This document shows, in pieces, positions 1 to 10,300 of a stretch of DNA of 64,000 bases (positions are counted from its first letter, which is position 1; every line of letters starts with the position of its first letter). The notes below the pieces were generated by a model that did not search any database, had not been told where the DNA came from, and worked only from the letters and a program-made list of their open reading frames with translations. The stretch comes from Symmetrospora coprosmae. Its lineage: Eukaryota; Basidiomycota; Cystobasidiomycetes; Symmetrosporaceae. The DNA lies in NCBI GenBank assembly GCA_008802785.1, contig VUYT01000001.1, positions 930,001 through 994,000 of the forward strand, in the 5' to 3' direction. A program made the translations under genes and the position numbers.

Positions 1-1
1 C

Positions 2-571
2 ATGCCAAGCTGGGATTTCGTGACCTCACTTGTCCGGCGGAGGCCATATGCCGTTCCCTGGTCAGTCATCCAGCGCGTCGACATGCTGGGAAGCGAGGAG
101 GTGGCATGCGAGGAGGTCCTGCGTGCTCTCGACGTGAGCATCGTGGCGCTCGTGGAGTCAGCGGCCGAGACAGACAGGGCGGTACCGCTAGTTCCGCAAG
201 CTGCGCCAGCAACGTCTGCTGGTCAATTGCGATACGATCCGAACGCGCCTCCTACTTCCGCTCAAGGCACGCTATGCCTAGGCCTCGGCGTCGTGCGCGC
301 GATCGACACGGCCAACGCGAGCTTCCATCTTCTCACTCCTCTACCAGCCACGCTCTTCGCTCGCGTCAACGTCCTACAGAAGGGCGAGATCGAGCTGCCG
401 ACGGTGCTCATGGTCGACTACGCCGCCGAGCATGACGGCCCGGAAGGAGCGATATGTGGGGTCGAGTATGCGCAGGTGCCGTACCTCGAAAGCACGGGAT
501 ACGGGAATGGAGTCGGTAGCAAGAAGAGGCGTGTGAGGAGGAATGTCATGCGGAGCTCGCAGTTCCGGTGA
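2..571 (+). CDS. grc3: Grc3/Nol9-type polynucleotide 5'-hydroxyl kinase, C-terminal part (5' end outside window)
   Basis: Open from the window edge to a stop at 569-571, about 189 residues. The C-terminal half carries the pattern typical of the end of Grc3/NOL9 kinases: LCLGLGVVRAID, then FHLLTPLP, then RVNVLQKGEIELP, then a late VPYLES. Grc3 phosphorylates the 5'-OH of RNA and works with Las1 in ITS2 pre-rRNA cleavage in the nucleolus. The P-loop kinase core would lie upstream and is not visible. The tail is basic (KKRRVRR), as expected of a nucleolar protein. It converges with the next gene, whose stop is only about 65 bp away, so the two 3' UTRs probably overlap. The family call rests on motif recall. 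The true start is off the window. Confidence 0.72.
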   Translation: MPSWDFVTSLVRRRPYAVPWSVIQRVDMLGSEEVACEEVLRALDVSIVALVESAAETDRAVPLVPQAAPATSAGQLRYDPNAPPTSAQGTLCLGLGVVRAIDTANASFHLLTPLPATLFARVNVLQKGEIELPTVLMVDYAAEHDGPEGAICGVEYAQVPYLESTGYGNGVGSKKRRVRRNVMRSSQFR

Positions 572-637
572 CCAACCTGCCGCTCCAAGGCATTAGATAG
601 GAGGACGCGCTGTACATGCAAGGCAGAGAACATACAG

Positions 638-1309
638 CTAGAGTCTCTCCTGACTCGATGCGGCTTCGCCTTCCACTTGCTTCGCTTGCTCATCGGCATC
701 GCTTTCCCGGCCTGCCGCATCTCCCTCCGATTCGGCCTCTTGATCGTGCTCGGCTAGCAAGGCCTTCTCCCTCAAGGGCTGCAGCTCCTCGTTCATGCGC
801 TTAGCTTCCTCCACTTTCTCGTCTCTAAGCCAGACCCGCATCGGTCCTTTCCCATCTCCCGGGATCCACCGCTCTTTGTCCTTTGCCTTGCCCTTCGTCT
901 TGCCCTTGACTTTGTCTCTCGAGCCGCCAATGCCTCCGCTCGCACTCCCGTCGTCTATGCGCTCGATATAGCAGACCTCCTTGACGTTTGCGAGGCGGCG
1001 TGCAGCGCGTCGGTACCTCTCTCGCCACTCGAGCTTCTCGCGCTCGGGACCATCGGCCGCCTGCGCCTGCTCGCACGTCACGCGGCGGCGAGAGACGTCC
1101 GGGTTGTGAAGGTTGGCCAGGAGCACAGAGAGGAAGCTGCCCTCGATCCCGCGGTCGACCGGATGATGCGATGCTCGGGACGAGCGGCAGGAGGCCGAGC
1201 AGAACTTGGCGGCCGACCAGTCGCGCGCGAGTGAAGCGCGATAGTGAAAGACACGCCCGCAGGAAGCACAGAACTTGGACGGCTTGACGGCGTCGGCTGC
1301 GCGCGACAT
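638..1309 (-). CDS. DUF2256-like zinc-ribbon protein, possibly with a DUF3253-like helical part
   Basis: Single open frame. I prefer the ATG at 1307-1309 (MSRAADAVKPSKF), because the 38 extra residues from the upstream ATG at 1421-1423 are low-complexity and precede the conserved block. Near the N-terminus it has C-x2-C ... C-x3-C in KFCASCGRVFHYRASLARDW followed by KFCSASCR, which resembles the DUF2256 cysteine motif. A following helical stretch (SFLSVLLANL ... WRERYRRAARRLANVKEV) is reminiscent of DUF3253. The rest is charged and low-complexity (KVKGKTKGKAKDKE). The function of these families is unknown to me. It is convergent with grc3. Confidence 0.6.
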   Translation of the reverse strand: MSRAADAVKPSKFCASCGRVFHYRASLARDWSAAKFCSASCRSSRASHHPVDRGIEGSFLSVLLANLHNPDVSRRRVTCEQAQAADGPEREKLEWRERYRRAARRLANVKEVCYIERIDDGSASGGIGGSRDKVKGKTKGKAKDKERWIPGDGKGPMRVWLRDEKVEEAKRMNEELQPLREKALLAEHDQEAESEGDAAGRESDADEQAKQVEGEAASSQERL

Positions 1310-1533
1310 ATTGGCGGGGATGGGTCGAAGCAAGGCAGACAGTGGCAAAGAGCTCGGGAGAGAGCCCGATCGAGGCGGGGCTGGTTCATTTCGCGAGACC
1401 TCCGAGCAAGGAGCTTGTTTCATCCTTCACTGACAACATCGCACCACAGCCGACTGCTGTCTATCCGCCTCCTCCCGACTTGTCCGTACCCTGAGACCAG
1501 ACCTTGACCAGTAGGTTCTTCGGGCGTCCGCTC

Positions 1534-2577
1534 TCAATAGTCCGAGGCGAGCTTCTGCGCCGCGAAGAAGCGCTTGAAAGAGCGACACTCGTCCTTGTGA
1601 AGGAGCTCCCAATCCTTCTTCTGGCACTCTGCGCCGCAGAAGTACGCATAGCCGCAACCTGCGCACTTCTTCCTCTCCTCCCCGACGAGCTTCTTCCCAC
1701 AGCCGGCACAGAAGACCACAAGTGAATACGGAGGGACCTCTTCGGGCTTCACGGTCCACTGGCATCGCATTCCATCAACGAGAGGAGGGATGAGGCCGGC
1801 CTTCGCCTTCCTGATCCTCATCTCTTGATCGTAACGCCAGCGGTCCTGCGACGGGCGCGAAAGAGCCGGGAAGATGCGAAAGCCTTTGAGACCCCTGAAA
1901 TCGGCAAGGGTCATGATGATCCTGAATATGGTCAGGTCTGTGCAGAGGTGTACGTCGCGATCCCAGTACTTGGGTCCTTTCTGCTGGCGGAATGAATTGG
2001 ACGATTCCAGGGTCCTAGCCTGCTTGAGGTCTCGAAGGAGAAGGTCGAAAAGCCTCGATGCCAAGACGAAATAGTCCTCGCCGACGTGTGAGTCTCCAGC
2101 CAATGAGGACACCGAAGAGATGGGCTCGATGATTGCGAATTGGGGGTGGCAAATGCCGGAGAAGATGATCTCTTCCTGTTGGATCCTGGATTTGGCCGAG
2201 CCCTGTGCGGCTGTCTGCGACTCCTCTTCTTTTTCTTCCTTCCCCTTGCTGGCTTCCTCCTCTCCCTCCCCTCCCTCCTTTGCCTTCTCTGCATGTTTCT
2301 TCGTCTCGTGCACGCCCTGCAAAGGCGTGTAGTGGAGCCCCAGCACGATCGACGTCGAGTCTGACGGGGATGAAACCCTGCCAGGCGGGTCGGCAATCGA
2401 CTTGTGCGTTCTTGCCAGCTCGGCGCACTCGCTTGACAGTCGGAAGCGGGGATTTCCGAAGCCGAGCAGCATGCTTAGGCTCGTGCTGACGTCGTGAAGA
2501 ATGAGCTCGCTCTTAGGCGTGAGGCCACGTTCGAGGTACGGGGCATAGGCCTTGTCACCGGTAGGTGGAAGTGACAT
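1534..2577 (-). CDS. MYND zinc-finger protein, array copy 1 (intact)
   Basis: Uninterrupted 347-residue frame starting MSLPPTGDKAY, an N-terminus shared by all four array members. The body is family-specific: a PGRVSSPSDSTS block near residue 70, a Lys/Glu-rich linker, then LESSNSF, WDRDVHL and GLKGFRIFP. It ends in a MYND finger with CAGC, a second pair CAGC, FCGAEC, then W, H and C (DWELLHKDEC). MYND fingers usually bind proline-rich peptides in transcriptional or signalling partners. No SET or other catalytic domain is present, so an adaptor role is an inference. There is no intron, unlike most genes in this window. It is first in a head-to-tail minus-strand array with the next three entries. 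Confidence 0.8.
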   Translation of the reverse strand: MSLPPTGDKAYAPYLERGLTPKSELILHDVSTSLSMLLGFGNPRFRLSSECAELARTHKSIADPPGRVSSPSDSTSIVLGLHYTPLQGVHETKKHAEKAKEGGEGEEEASKGKEEKEEESQTAAQGSAKSRIQQEEIIFSGICHPQFAIIEPISSVSSLAGDSHVGEDYFVLASRLFDLLLRDLKQARTLESSNSFRQQKGPKYWDRDVHLCTDLTIFRIIMTLADFRGLKGFRIFPALSRPSQDRWRYDQEMRIRKAKAGLIPPLVDGMRCQWTVKPEEVPPYSLVVFCAGCGKKLVGEERKKCAGCGYAYFCGAECQKKDWELLHKDECRSFKRFFAAQKLASDY

Positions 2578-2955
2578 GCTGATCTGAGCGAGTCGAGATG
2601 GTTGGGGGGCGGCCGTGCACGCGCTGATGACAGGAGAAGCTCAGGTGTCCTGTCGGCGACAGGCACCCTTTGAGGCAACTGAAAGTAAACGCACCTGGCC
2701 CAGCGGGCGCGCTGTCCTCAATGCTGGTGCTTACAGAGACTCTGTCGCGATATCTACGTGAGGTCAGGCAAGAGCGGAGGCAAGAGGCAAGTGGGAACAA
2801 TCTCCGGAGTTCCGCTGCGCTCGTGCCACATCCGGTGGCAAACGAACGACAAGACGGCGGCAGGTTCACCGAAGAATGCTAAGATCGTCTGCGACGGTTC
2901 TCTACCTTCTCAAAGCATCCCTAGCCTCTCTCCTGCACTCCCGCTGTTACTCCCT

Positions 2956-3996
2956 TCAAGCCTGCTCCTTCTTCTCGCTTCGCTTGCAAAAGGAGCAATA
3001 CTGCGCAGCAGCCAACTCCTGCAGAGTCTTGCACTCGGCCTTGTGGAGGAGCTGCCAGTCTGCCTTTTGGCACTCCCGGGAACAGTATGCGGCGATCCGG
3101 CACGAGCTGCAAAGCTTCTTCGTGTCCTTTCGGAGCTTCTTCCCGCATCCAGGGCAAAAGGCAACAGTCTCGTACGGCCGAACTTCATCTTCGTGAACCA
3201 AGGCGAAGCCACGCTGGCCTGCCTGAAGAGGCGGCACCATTTCGAGCTGTGACATCCTGCAGTGGAGATCGAAGGTATAGCGCTGTCTGTTCAGGGCAGA
3301 GTGATGAGGTGTGGGGAAGATTCGGAAACCCTTGAGTCCGTTTCGCTCGGCAAGTATCATGCAAATGCGCCAAATGGTGATGTCGATCTCGCAATGAATG
3401 TCTCTGTTCTCGTAGACGTACGCGTCCTTCTTTGGCCCTATGAGAGCATTCGGGCTCTCCGGGTCTTGGGCCTTGCTGATGTCCATGAGTATCTGATCGA
3501 AGAAGTGCGCGCCGTAGGCGATTTATTCGAGCGACTGAACCTTTGCTCCTGCAGGAAGCCCCTTCGGCAGAAGCGGCTCGACCCATATCGTAGGGCCGTC
3601 CGCCTTACTGTAGTTGTAAGACGAGACGACGGCCTCCTCGGGCTTCTCCACTGCCTTTCCAGCGGTCGCAGTCTCCCATTTGCTCCCTTTCTCCGCCTTC
3701 TCCCCATCTTTCCCGACCTCTTCCTTGTCGGGGTTGGTCATGCCTGCAAGTGGAGACCAGTGCAGGCCCAGCAGGCTACTCTTGCGGGACGAAGGAGACA
3801 AGACGATGCCTGGGGCATGCTTGACCAAGCGGTGGCTAGCTGCGAAGCCACGGCACTCATCGGGCCAGAACCCGATGGTGCACGCCTCCGGGTAGATACC
3901 ATCGACGATGGCAGCGCTCATGAGCTTCCACTTGTTGGTCAGACCTGTCGTCGAATAGATGTGGTATGCATCTGAGCCACTCAGGGGCAGCGACAT
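2956..3996 (-). pseudogene. MYND zinc-finger gene, array copy 2, interrupted by one in-frame stop
   Basis: The frame runs from MSLPLSGSDAY (ATG 3994-3996) to the stop at 2956-2958 and would be 347 codons, the same as copy 1. A TAA at 3523-3525 interrupts it. The reading frame is the same on both sides, and homology to copies 1 and 3 continues straight through the stop: here LE*IAYGAHFFDQIL, in copy 3 PEYAVYPHRFFEEHIL. The stop therefore replaces a tyrosine conserved in the intact copies. The MYND finger downstream is complete (CPGC, CSSC, YCSREC, WQLLHKAEC). I see no convincing GT-AG intron that would remove the stop. It is either a young nonsense allele or a truncated N-terminal protein without the finger. 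Confidence 0.72.
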
Positions 3997-4589
3997 TCCG
4001 ACTCGAGAAGGAGATATGAGCGGAGAGAGTAGGAGGGGACAGTGGGAAGCGAGGCTGTCCTGTCGGGTGCGGCTAGGTCCGTGCGATACTGGGCGAGGCA
4101 AACCACGTTGGGCGGTTCAGTTCAGACGCTCCTCAGGGCCCAATCTCGCTGAAACCTGACAACAGACCTTGCAGTCACAGCTCACGCTTGCTTGCTGCAG
4201 TCCAGAGCTTTAGATGCGGGTAGCCTGTCTTGCGTTGATGCTGCTCCACTTCTTCTGCGGTCAAGTGAAGCAAAGGAGACCGGAAGCGCGGAGCCGACCC
4301 CTCAGGCTCTCCGCCTTGCAACGGGCGCGCATCGGCGGCCGCAAGCTGTGGCAAAAGGAAGGCCTACTCAACAAGAACGAAGGTGCAACGTCCGTCGAAG
4401 CAGCATTGTCTGCCAGGACACCAGTGATACATGGTACAGTAGCTCTGCGAACGCCTGGCAACGCTTCAGTCGCCGGCTAGACCCTCCTGCCCACACGCCT
4501 CCGGGTTACCACACAAATCTGCCTCTTCATGCTCGGCATGCGAAGAGGGCCCATCCGAGTGACTATGCGCTTCATCGTGCACGGCCTGT

Positions 4590-5624
4590 CTATCGACGGG
4601 AATCGCGCGTGTGTCGGGTTGGCTGGCCTCGCGCCACTCCCTGAAATTCGACTTCTTGCTGCCCCAAGAATTCGCGGAAGCGCTCGCACTCGCGCTTATG
4701 AAGCAGTTTCCAGTCCAGCTTCTGGCAGGCCACACTGCAGTACCATGCAATACGGCATGCACACTTCTTCCTCTCTGCGCCGACGAGTCGCTTCCCGCAG
4801 CCCGCACAGAACGCCAGCGGTCGGTAAGGCGGGGCATCCTCGCCGAAACCCTGGACGACGTCGACGGTCTCGCCATTTCTATCAAACGACTCAAGGCCGG
4901 CCTGTGCCCTTCTCCATCGGACCTCCCAGCTGTACCGATCCCCGTCCAGTGACATCAGATGAGGCGCAGGAAAGAAGCGGAAGCCGTTTAGGCCGTAGTA
5001 GTCGGCCAGCACCAGGCAGCAGCGAAAGATCAGGACGTCCGCTGCGATGTGGATATCCCGGTCGAGGTAGATAGGTCCTTTCTGGGAGCGGAAGTTGTTT
5101 GGGCTCTCAAGATTTCTGCCATCGTCGATAGTGCAGAGTATGTGCTCCTCGAAGAAGCGGTGAGGGTAGACCGCGTACTCCGGCGCTTGATCAGCCCATC
5201 CGCACGGCAAGGACGAGTTGATCTTCCGACTGTTGATCAGATGCACGCCCGGCCGTCGCACGCAGATAGCTGAGACAATCACTTCCTCGGGCGCAGGATC
5301 CTTGACCGTCTCCTGCCCCAGCCGTGACGGACCCTCTCCTTCCCTGTCTGCCTCTTCTGACCAGCCCGCCATAGGCGTGTATAGAAGGGCGAGCAATAAC
5401 GAAGTGGGATCCGATGGAGACGAGACCTTGCCCGGCGGGTCAACAATGGGTCGATGGGTCCTAGCGAGTTCTGTGCACCGAGCGAGAGGAGCCATCGTCT
5501 CCTTCCCACGGGAGACATTCAGCGCTCTTTCGAGCATTTCGCACTTGGAGAGCAGCTCGCGGGTCGTCAACCCCTTCTCAAGATAGACGCTCCAGCAGTC
5601 TGCGCCCGTGGGAGGAAGTGACAT
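4590..5624 (-). CDS. MYND zinc-finger protein, array copy 3 (intact)
   Basis: Uninterrupted 344-residue frame beginning MSLPPTGADCW. It shares with copy 1 the PGKVSSPSDPTS block, the LESPNNFRSQKGPIYLDRDI segment, the GLNGFRFFPAP segment and the C-terminal MYND finger (CAGCGKRLVGAERKKC then WYCSVAC, WKLLHKREC). The second cysteine pair is spaced C-x-C (KKCACR) instead of C-x2-C in copies 1 and 2, which may affect zinc binding. There is a short extra tail after the finger. No introns. About 590 bp of non-coding DNA separates it from copy 2, and part of that spacer resembles the spacer between copies 3 and 4. Confidence 0.8.
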   Translation of the reverse strand: MSLPPTGADCWSVYLEKGLTTRELLSKCEMLERALNVSRGKETMAPLARCTELARTHRPIVDPPGKVSSPSDPTSLLLALLYTPMAGWSEEADREGEGPSRLGQETVKDPAPEEVIVSAICVRRPGVHLINSRKINSSLPCGWADQAPEYAVYPHRFFEEHILCTIDDGRNLESPNNFRSQKGPIYLDRDIHIAADVLIFRCCLVLADYYGLNGFRFFPAPHLMSLDGDRYSWEVRWRRAQAGLESFDRNGETVDVVQGFGEDAPPYRPLAFCAGCGKRLVGAERKKCACRIAWYCSVACQKLDWKLLHKRECERFREFLGQQEVEFQGVARGQPTRHTRDSRR

Positions 5625-6346
5625 GATGTGCGAGGCGGAGCGGCGCCTATAAGGCTACGGTTCTGCAGAAGCGGACACCTAGTCTCAGTATCGAAGGCGG
5701 CGCTTCACACGGACGCCAGCGCCCGATAGCAACGCACCCTGGGATTATGGCGCAAATTGCTTGTCGCAGGCGAAATCTGCAGGCGCACAAGTCCCAGGCT
5801 GCTCCTCTCACTTTTCGCGAAGGCGCCGTGGAGCGAAGCCAAGGGCGGAGCAGATACTTCTCCGCCTTACAACGGACGCCGGAGGTCGAAGGGAAGTGGC
5901 CAAGGCTGTGTCTATCATAGCAATCTAAAGCGTGTCACCACTTCCTAAGGCGACGTATTCTGCCAGCCGCACCGCTGAAATACGCAGGCAATCGCGGACC
6001 GCTGACAATCTTGCAGTCTGCTCGGTTGAACCGAGTCTGCACGCGTTGCGCTTCACGATCCCGTTGTAGCCTTCGGTCTGCCTCTGGCAGCTGCTACCTA
6101 AGACCATCCTCATTTGCAAAAGGCTCCCTGCATTCCTGAGTATATAGTTGTGCCAGACACGATTCTTGCCTCAAAATGTTGGCCCCGCGACGTGTTGGCC
6201 GGCAGTAGGTGAAGCTGCACCTCTGCTCGTCCTTCTGAGTAAGAAGCGAGCATCAGACTCCTGTACACACCTAACGCAGACCATCAGAGTGCTTTATCGG
6301 GCACGTCCATGCCGTGACTCACAGTTGCGATAGATCTTTCTCAGCC
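5625..6346. other. Spacer between MYND copies 3 and 4
   Basis: No gene is visible in about 720 bp. It contains a stretch near 5795-5925 that resembles 4235-4345 between copies 2 and 3, sharing for example ctccgcctt-caacgg-cgc. This suggests that flanking DNA was copied together with the genes. The promoter of copy 3 should lie at its left end. Confidence 0.5.
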
Positions 6347-7306
6347 TTACAAGAAACGCGCTTTGCAGAACTGGCAGTCCTGCGCGGCAAAGAAATCCTT
6401 GAGGACTTTGCACTCGTTCTTGTGTAGTTGCTTCCAGTCCGTCGCCTGACACTCCTTGCTGCAGTATCTGGCAATCTTGCAGCCGCCTGCGCACTGCTTC
6501 CTATTTGACTTGGGAAGCCGGACTCCACAGCCAGCGCAGGAAGCTACTGGCGTGTACGCGTAGACAGTGTCCGTTTCCTTCCTCCAATACGGTCGATCGG
6601 GCTTGATCTGCCTGCCTGCGCGCTGACCGATTCGAAGCTGTTCCTCCTAGTACGTACGGGCAGAGTCGATGTTTCCGACGTGCGGCGGATGCGGATATAT
6701 TCCGAATCCTTTTAGTCCGTGCAGCTCGGCGAAAGCCATGCAGCCTCTCCAGACGACAAGGTCGGCTTCGATGTGGATGTCGTGAGCGGGATACGGCGGT
6801 TCTGGGCCCCACTTTGGCGTCCCATAGCGAGGTCTCCAGAGATCGGCAAAGAGGTGGGCGTTCACAAAGGAGTGGACGACAAGTCAGTACTCTGCTTGTT
6901 TGCCGTGAGGATCCGGAATGGGGTCTGCCGGAAGCTCTTCGGCCTTTCCAACGTGTCCCTCCCTCGACCCGGTGAAGGACGACAGGGTGACGAGCATATC
7001 GTCGCCAACCGCGGGCAGAAGACCGACCATCCGGGGCAGTCCGGCTTTTGCTCCTTCCTGCATGGCGTAGTGTAGTCCCAAGAGAGTTGATGACCCATCG
7101 GTAGGTGAGGACACCTTCCCCGGGACGTCTTTGGTCGACGTGAAACTCTCGACCAGCTCCTCGCAGACTTCGCGGAAGTAGACGTTGTTGGCGTTCGCGC
7201 TCTCCGGCCTGCCGGGGAAGAAAGCGCGATTGATGGCTTCATCGGAGAAGAGGCCTCTCTCGAGGTAGCATTTATAGTGGCCTTCGCCAGTACGTGGAAG
7301 GGACAT
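6347..7306 (-). pseudogene. MYND zinc-finger gene, array copy 4, interrupted by two in-frame stops
   Basis: Starts MSLPRTGEGHY at 7306 and stays in one reading frame to a natural-looking end at 6347-6349, 320 codons. A TGA at 6884-6886 and a TAG at 6647-6649 interrupt it. The middle third (DIHIEADLVVWRGC, HGLKGFGIYP) and the MYND finger (CAGC, CAGGC, RYCSKEC, WKQLHKNEC) remain clearly homologous to the other copies. The second cysteine pair is spaced C-x3-C. No frameshift is seen. A GTACGT donor-like sequence lies just upstream of the TAG, so a species-specific intron there cannot be fully excluded. I favour a decaying gene. Confidence 0.68.
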
Positions 7307-7655
7307 CGTTCTTGGCTGAGATCTGATTTTCGGCGCGCTTCAGCATCACGTCGGGATCTCCAGGATGGTCAGCCTACGCTAGCTAACTCACCCTTTGCAC
7401 TTTGCGCTCTCGTAATACGCTTGGGCGATGAATAGGGTGTCTGGCTTTTGTAGTCGTTGTGGTCTGCACAAGACCTTTCCTCCCGCCGGGCGCGGACTTC
7501 GGCAAAGCGGAGATGTCCTCCGCCGCTCACCGTTGCATGGCAAGACACGACTATGAAGGTCGGATGGATGGTTGTAGGCTCGGTGGGTGCTTCAGAAGGG
7601 ATACATGCAATGATATATAGCGTGCATACAACAACACGTTTCTCGCGCATCTGAT
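7307..7655. other. Intergenic, MYND copy 4 promoter side and ies1 3' side
   Basis: About 350 bp between two minus-strand genes. It should hold the promoter of MYND copy 4 and the ies1 3' UTR. I see no RNA gene or repeat in it. Confidence 0.5.
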
Positions 7656-10170
7656 TTAATCCTCCTGCAGCTCATCAATCTCCTCATCTTCCCCGCTGTC
7701 GAGCATCGACACATCTCGCTGATCGTAAGTCTGCAGGTAATCCGGGCTATACGAGCTCCTACCTGGCTGCAAGGGTGCCTGGCCATCCGTCGCAGTCAAG
7801 ACCGGCGAGAGCGAGGGTGAAGGCGGGAGGTTGGGCACAAGAGCGAGGACGGGCGCGGCGCCCTCGTACCGCAGATTATCCATACCGCCATTGCGGTGAT
7901 TACGGAAGGCGAAGCCTCGCGTGCGTGCCTCTGTGTATGGGGCGTGCGTCAGCCCGGTCTCATGCAGGGACCCAGCTGAGCACTTACCAAGCTCAAGTGG
8001 GCTCCAGTCCAGCTCGTCCTCCGAGTCATAGACTGGATTACGCTTGGCGTCCACGTCTCTCTTCACCCTCTTCCAAGCGGCTGTTGGCAGAGGGGAACGC
8101 TTAGTCTGGTCTTTTCCATCGCACACAGCTGGGCCTCACCCTTGAGCAGAGACCGCTCGGTCCCCTTGGCAATACCAGCCTGACAAAAGGTCGTCCAGCT
8201 CGTCGTGACTGAACGCAAGAATCATATCAGCCGCTGAACCGCCATTCAGCCAGCAGGTCCCGGCACACCTTCGAGATCTGCAGCATCGGTGCCATACGGC
8301 ACCAGAAGAGGCCTCGCTCCTGCCAAGAGCTCACGCTTGGCCCTCCTCCGCTGCCCAATCTCGGCCGGGGCAGGAGACACGGTGATCGCGTGAGCGGCGC
8401 TCATCATCGCCGGCATGGGCACGAGAGCCGGCGAGGCCCTCGCGGAGCCGGGCGCATACTCGCTCGGAGGGCCGGGCGTTGAAGCACCCCCGTGATCCTG
8501 GCTAGCTGTTGAGCGAGCGCGCTTGCCACGAGGGTTTGCCTTTGCCGGGCTCGAGAGGGGACCGCCTGCTAGTGTAGGTCGAGCTGTCGATCGTGGAGTG
8601 CCAGCATTTGAGGAGGGAGGTTCGAGGAGAGAGGCTGCGGAGAGAGGGGCCGGAACTGCTCGCGCGGTCCCACTGCTGCCGACACTCTGCGAGAGCGCAA
8701 GGCTAGCAGCACCGGGCGTCATCTCCTCACCAGGATTGCCGGAAAGTGCACCGCCAGCTGCAGATGCCGCTGCCAACGCCGCCTGAGTCTGCGCAGCTAT
8801 CTCGTCTGTCCGGATCTTGTCGACAAACGCATCTCGGAACACACGCATCTCGCGCGCAAATTCCCGCTCCATCTCTGAGTCGACATTCTCAGCACTGCAG
8901 TCCATCCTGGTGAGGTGCCGTAGCTGTTCTGATGGTAGCTTCTCCAGACCACTCGCAAAGTCGGCAGCAACGAGTGCTGGTGTCTCCAGGAAGCGGTAGA
9001 CGAGCCAGAGGAAGGTTTCAGCCCGTTGTATTGAGGGTAGGGTATCGCTCGGGCTGTAGTTGGTGCAGGCGTCTCAGTCGCAGTTGCTATGAAGGTGACG
9101 CGGCAACTCACGCTCCGGGGAAGAAGAGGTCGTGCATCGTGATGCCCGCAGGAAAGTACTTGTCCTGTACTTTCTGAGCACGTGGACATACATTGTGGTC
9201 TCGTTAGCATACAAAAACGCTGACTGGCGCGTTCAGGCGGACTCCACTCACGCCGTGTTCGATGTAGAGCTGGAAGATGAGCTGCACAATACACGTTGGC
9301 GGTCGAATGCCAAGGTCGTGCTGTACAGGAGGGCTTAACTTATGAGAGGCACGCAGATGGCATCAGGTAGGCGGAGAACCGACTCACCCCTCTGTGCACA
9401 ATTTCGTAGAGCGAGTCGGGCAGCTTGTCTACCTCTTCAGGATTTGCGCATCCCTTGAGCTGAGCTTTCATTCGCGGCGCATCTTGGAGGTTCTTGCGTG
9501 TGAACTCGTCGAGCTGCATGGCAGGTACGGGATGATATGTCCGCAGAGCTGTCCGCATTTCCGGGTAGACTGCGGCACCAGGGAGGCACAGGCGGGCTTC
9601 AGCTTGTTCATGGACAGGACTGGACCGACAGAGGCCTACGCACAGGCAAGGGTCGTATTGATGCGCCCGACGTTGATGAGGAGGCACAACTTCCCGAAGT
9701 TGACGGCAAAGTCGGTGGACTCGCTCATCTTGTCTTTGAGGCTCTTGTTTGCCCTTGACGAGTTGGAGATGCAGTCGAGGTAGAGCTCTGCGAAGCTCCA
9801 CGTCCTGTCGGTGGGAAAGAGGGGTGTGCTTGGATGCGGGTAGGATGGAGGGGTGAAGCGATACGAGATGTTGGAGAAGATGAGGGACAGCGCATCCCAC
9901 TGCAGGTCGTGGCGCATGATGGGGTCGCCATCTCGAGGCTTGATGGCTGGCTGCGAACGTGTTCAATGGGATATGTCAGCTGGACGGGCTCCGGGGTGAG
10001 CTCTCAGCCATAGCAAGTGCGAAGACGCGACTGTGACGGACGTAGTTGGCGAGGAGGTCAGCAGCGGCATTCCCGCTCTTTCTGACGCCGGCTGGCTGTG
10101 TGGACGATACTGCTGTGGTGTCTGATGATCCCGGGATTGCTGCTGCGACTGCCGCTCGTCTCGGTGGCAT
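7656..10170 (-). CDS. ies1: INO80 chromatin-remodelling complex subunit Ies1
   Basis: Multi-exon gene. The chosen start at 10170 reads MPPRRAAVAAAIPG; an ATG at 10245 would add 25 residues. Conserved Ies1 blocks appear in order across splice joins: DGDPIMRHDLQWDALSLIF, FAELYLDCISNSSR, VNFGKLCLLINVGRINTTLA joined to FYPEMRTALRTYHPVP, KNLQDAPRMKAQLKGC, RPPTCIVQLIFQLYIEHG, ITMHDLFFPGA, then FLWLVYRFLETPAL. A long Ala/Pro/Ser-rich region follows, then RSLLK-AWKRVKRDVD. The join GCC T|TC restores TTLAFYPEMR. Ies1 is a fungal INO80 module subunit acting on nucleosomes in the nucleus. Exon joins between about 8150 and 8270 are ambiguous. The 57-nt intron at 7931-7987 is divisible by three and stop-free. 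The promoter is shared with the divergent aminopeptidase gene about 130 bp away. Confidence 0.82.
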
Positions 10171-10300
10171 CCTCACTAGTCGCCGTCGCGGTTCATCCAG
10201 AGGGCAAAGGGGGACAGAGGGTGACCGGTGACAGCTCGGCGGCATTGGAATTGCTTCTTGCCAGCATCTCAGCAGTCTACATCACGCCAACACCACCACA

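Noticed and set aside
3440-3560. An intron removing the TAA of MYND copy 2
   Set aside because: Homology to copies 1 and 3 is continuous on both sides of the stop, and no GT-AG pair with a branch site fits.
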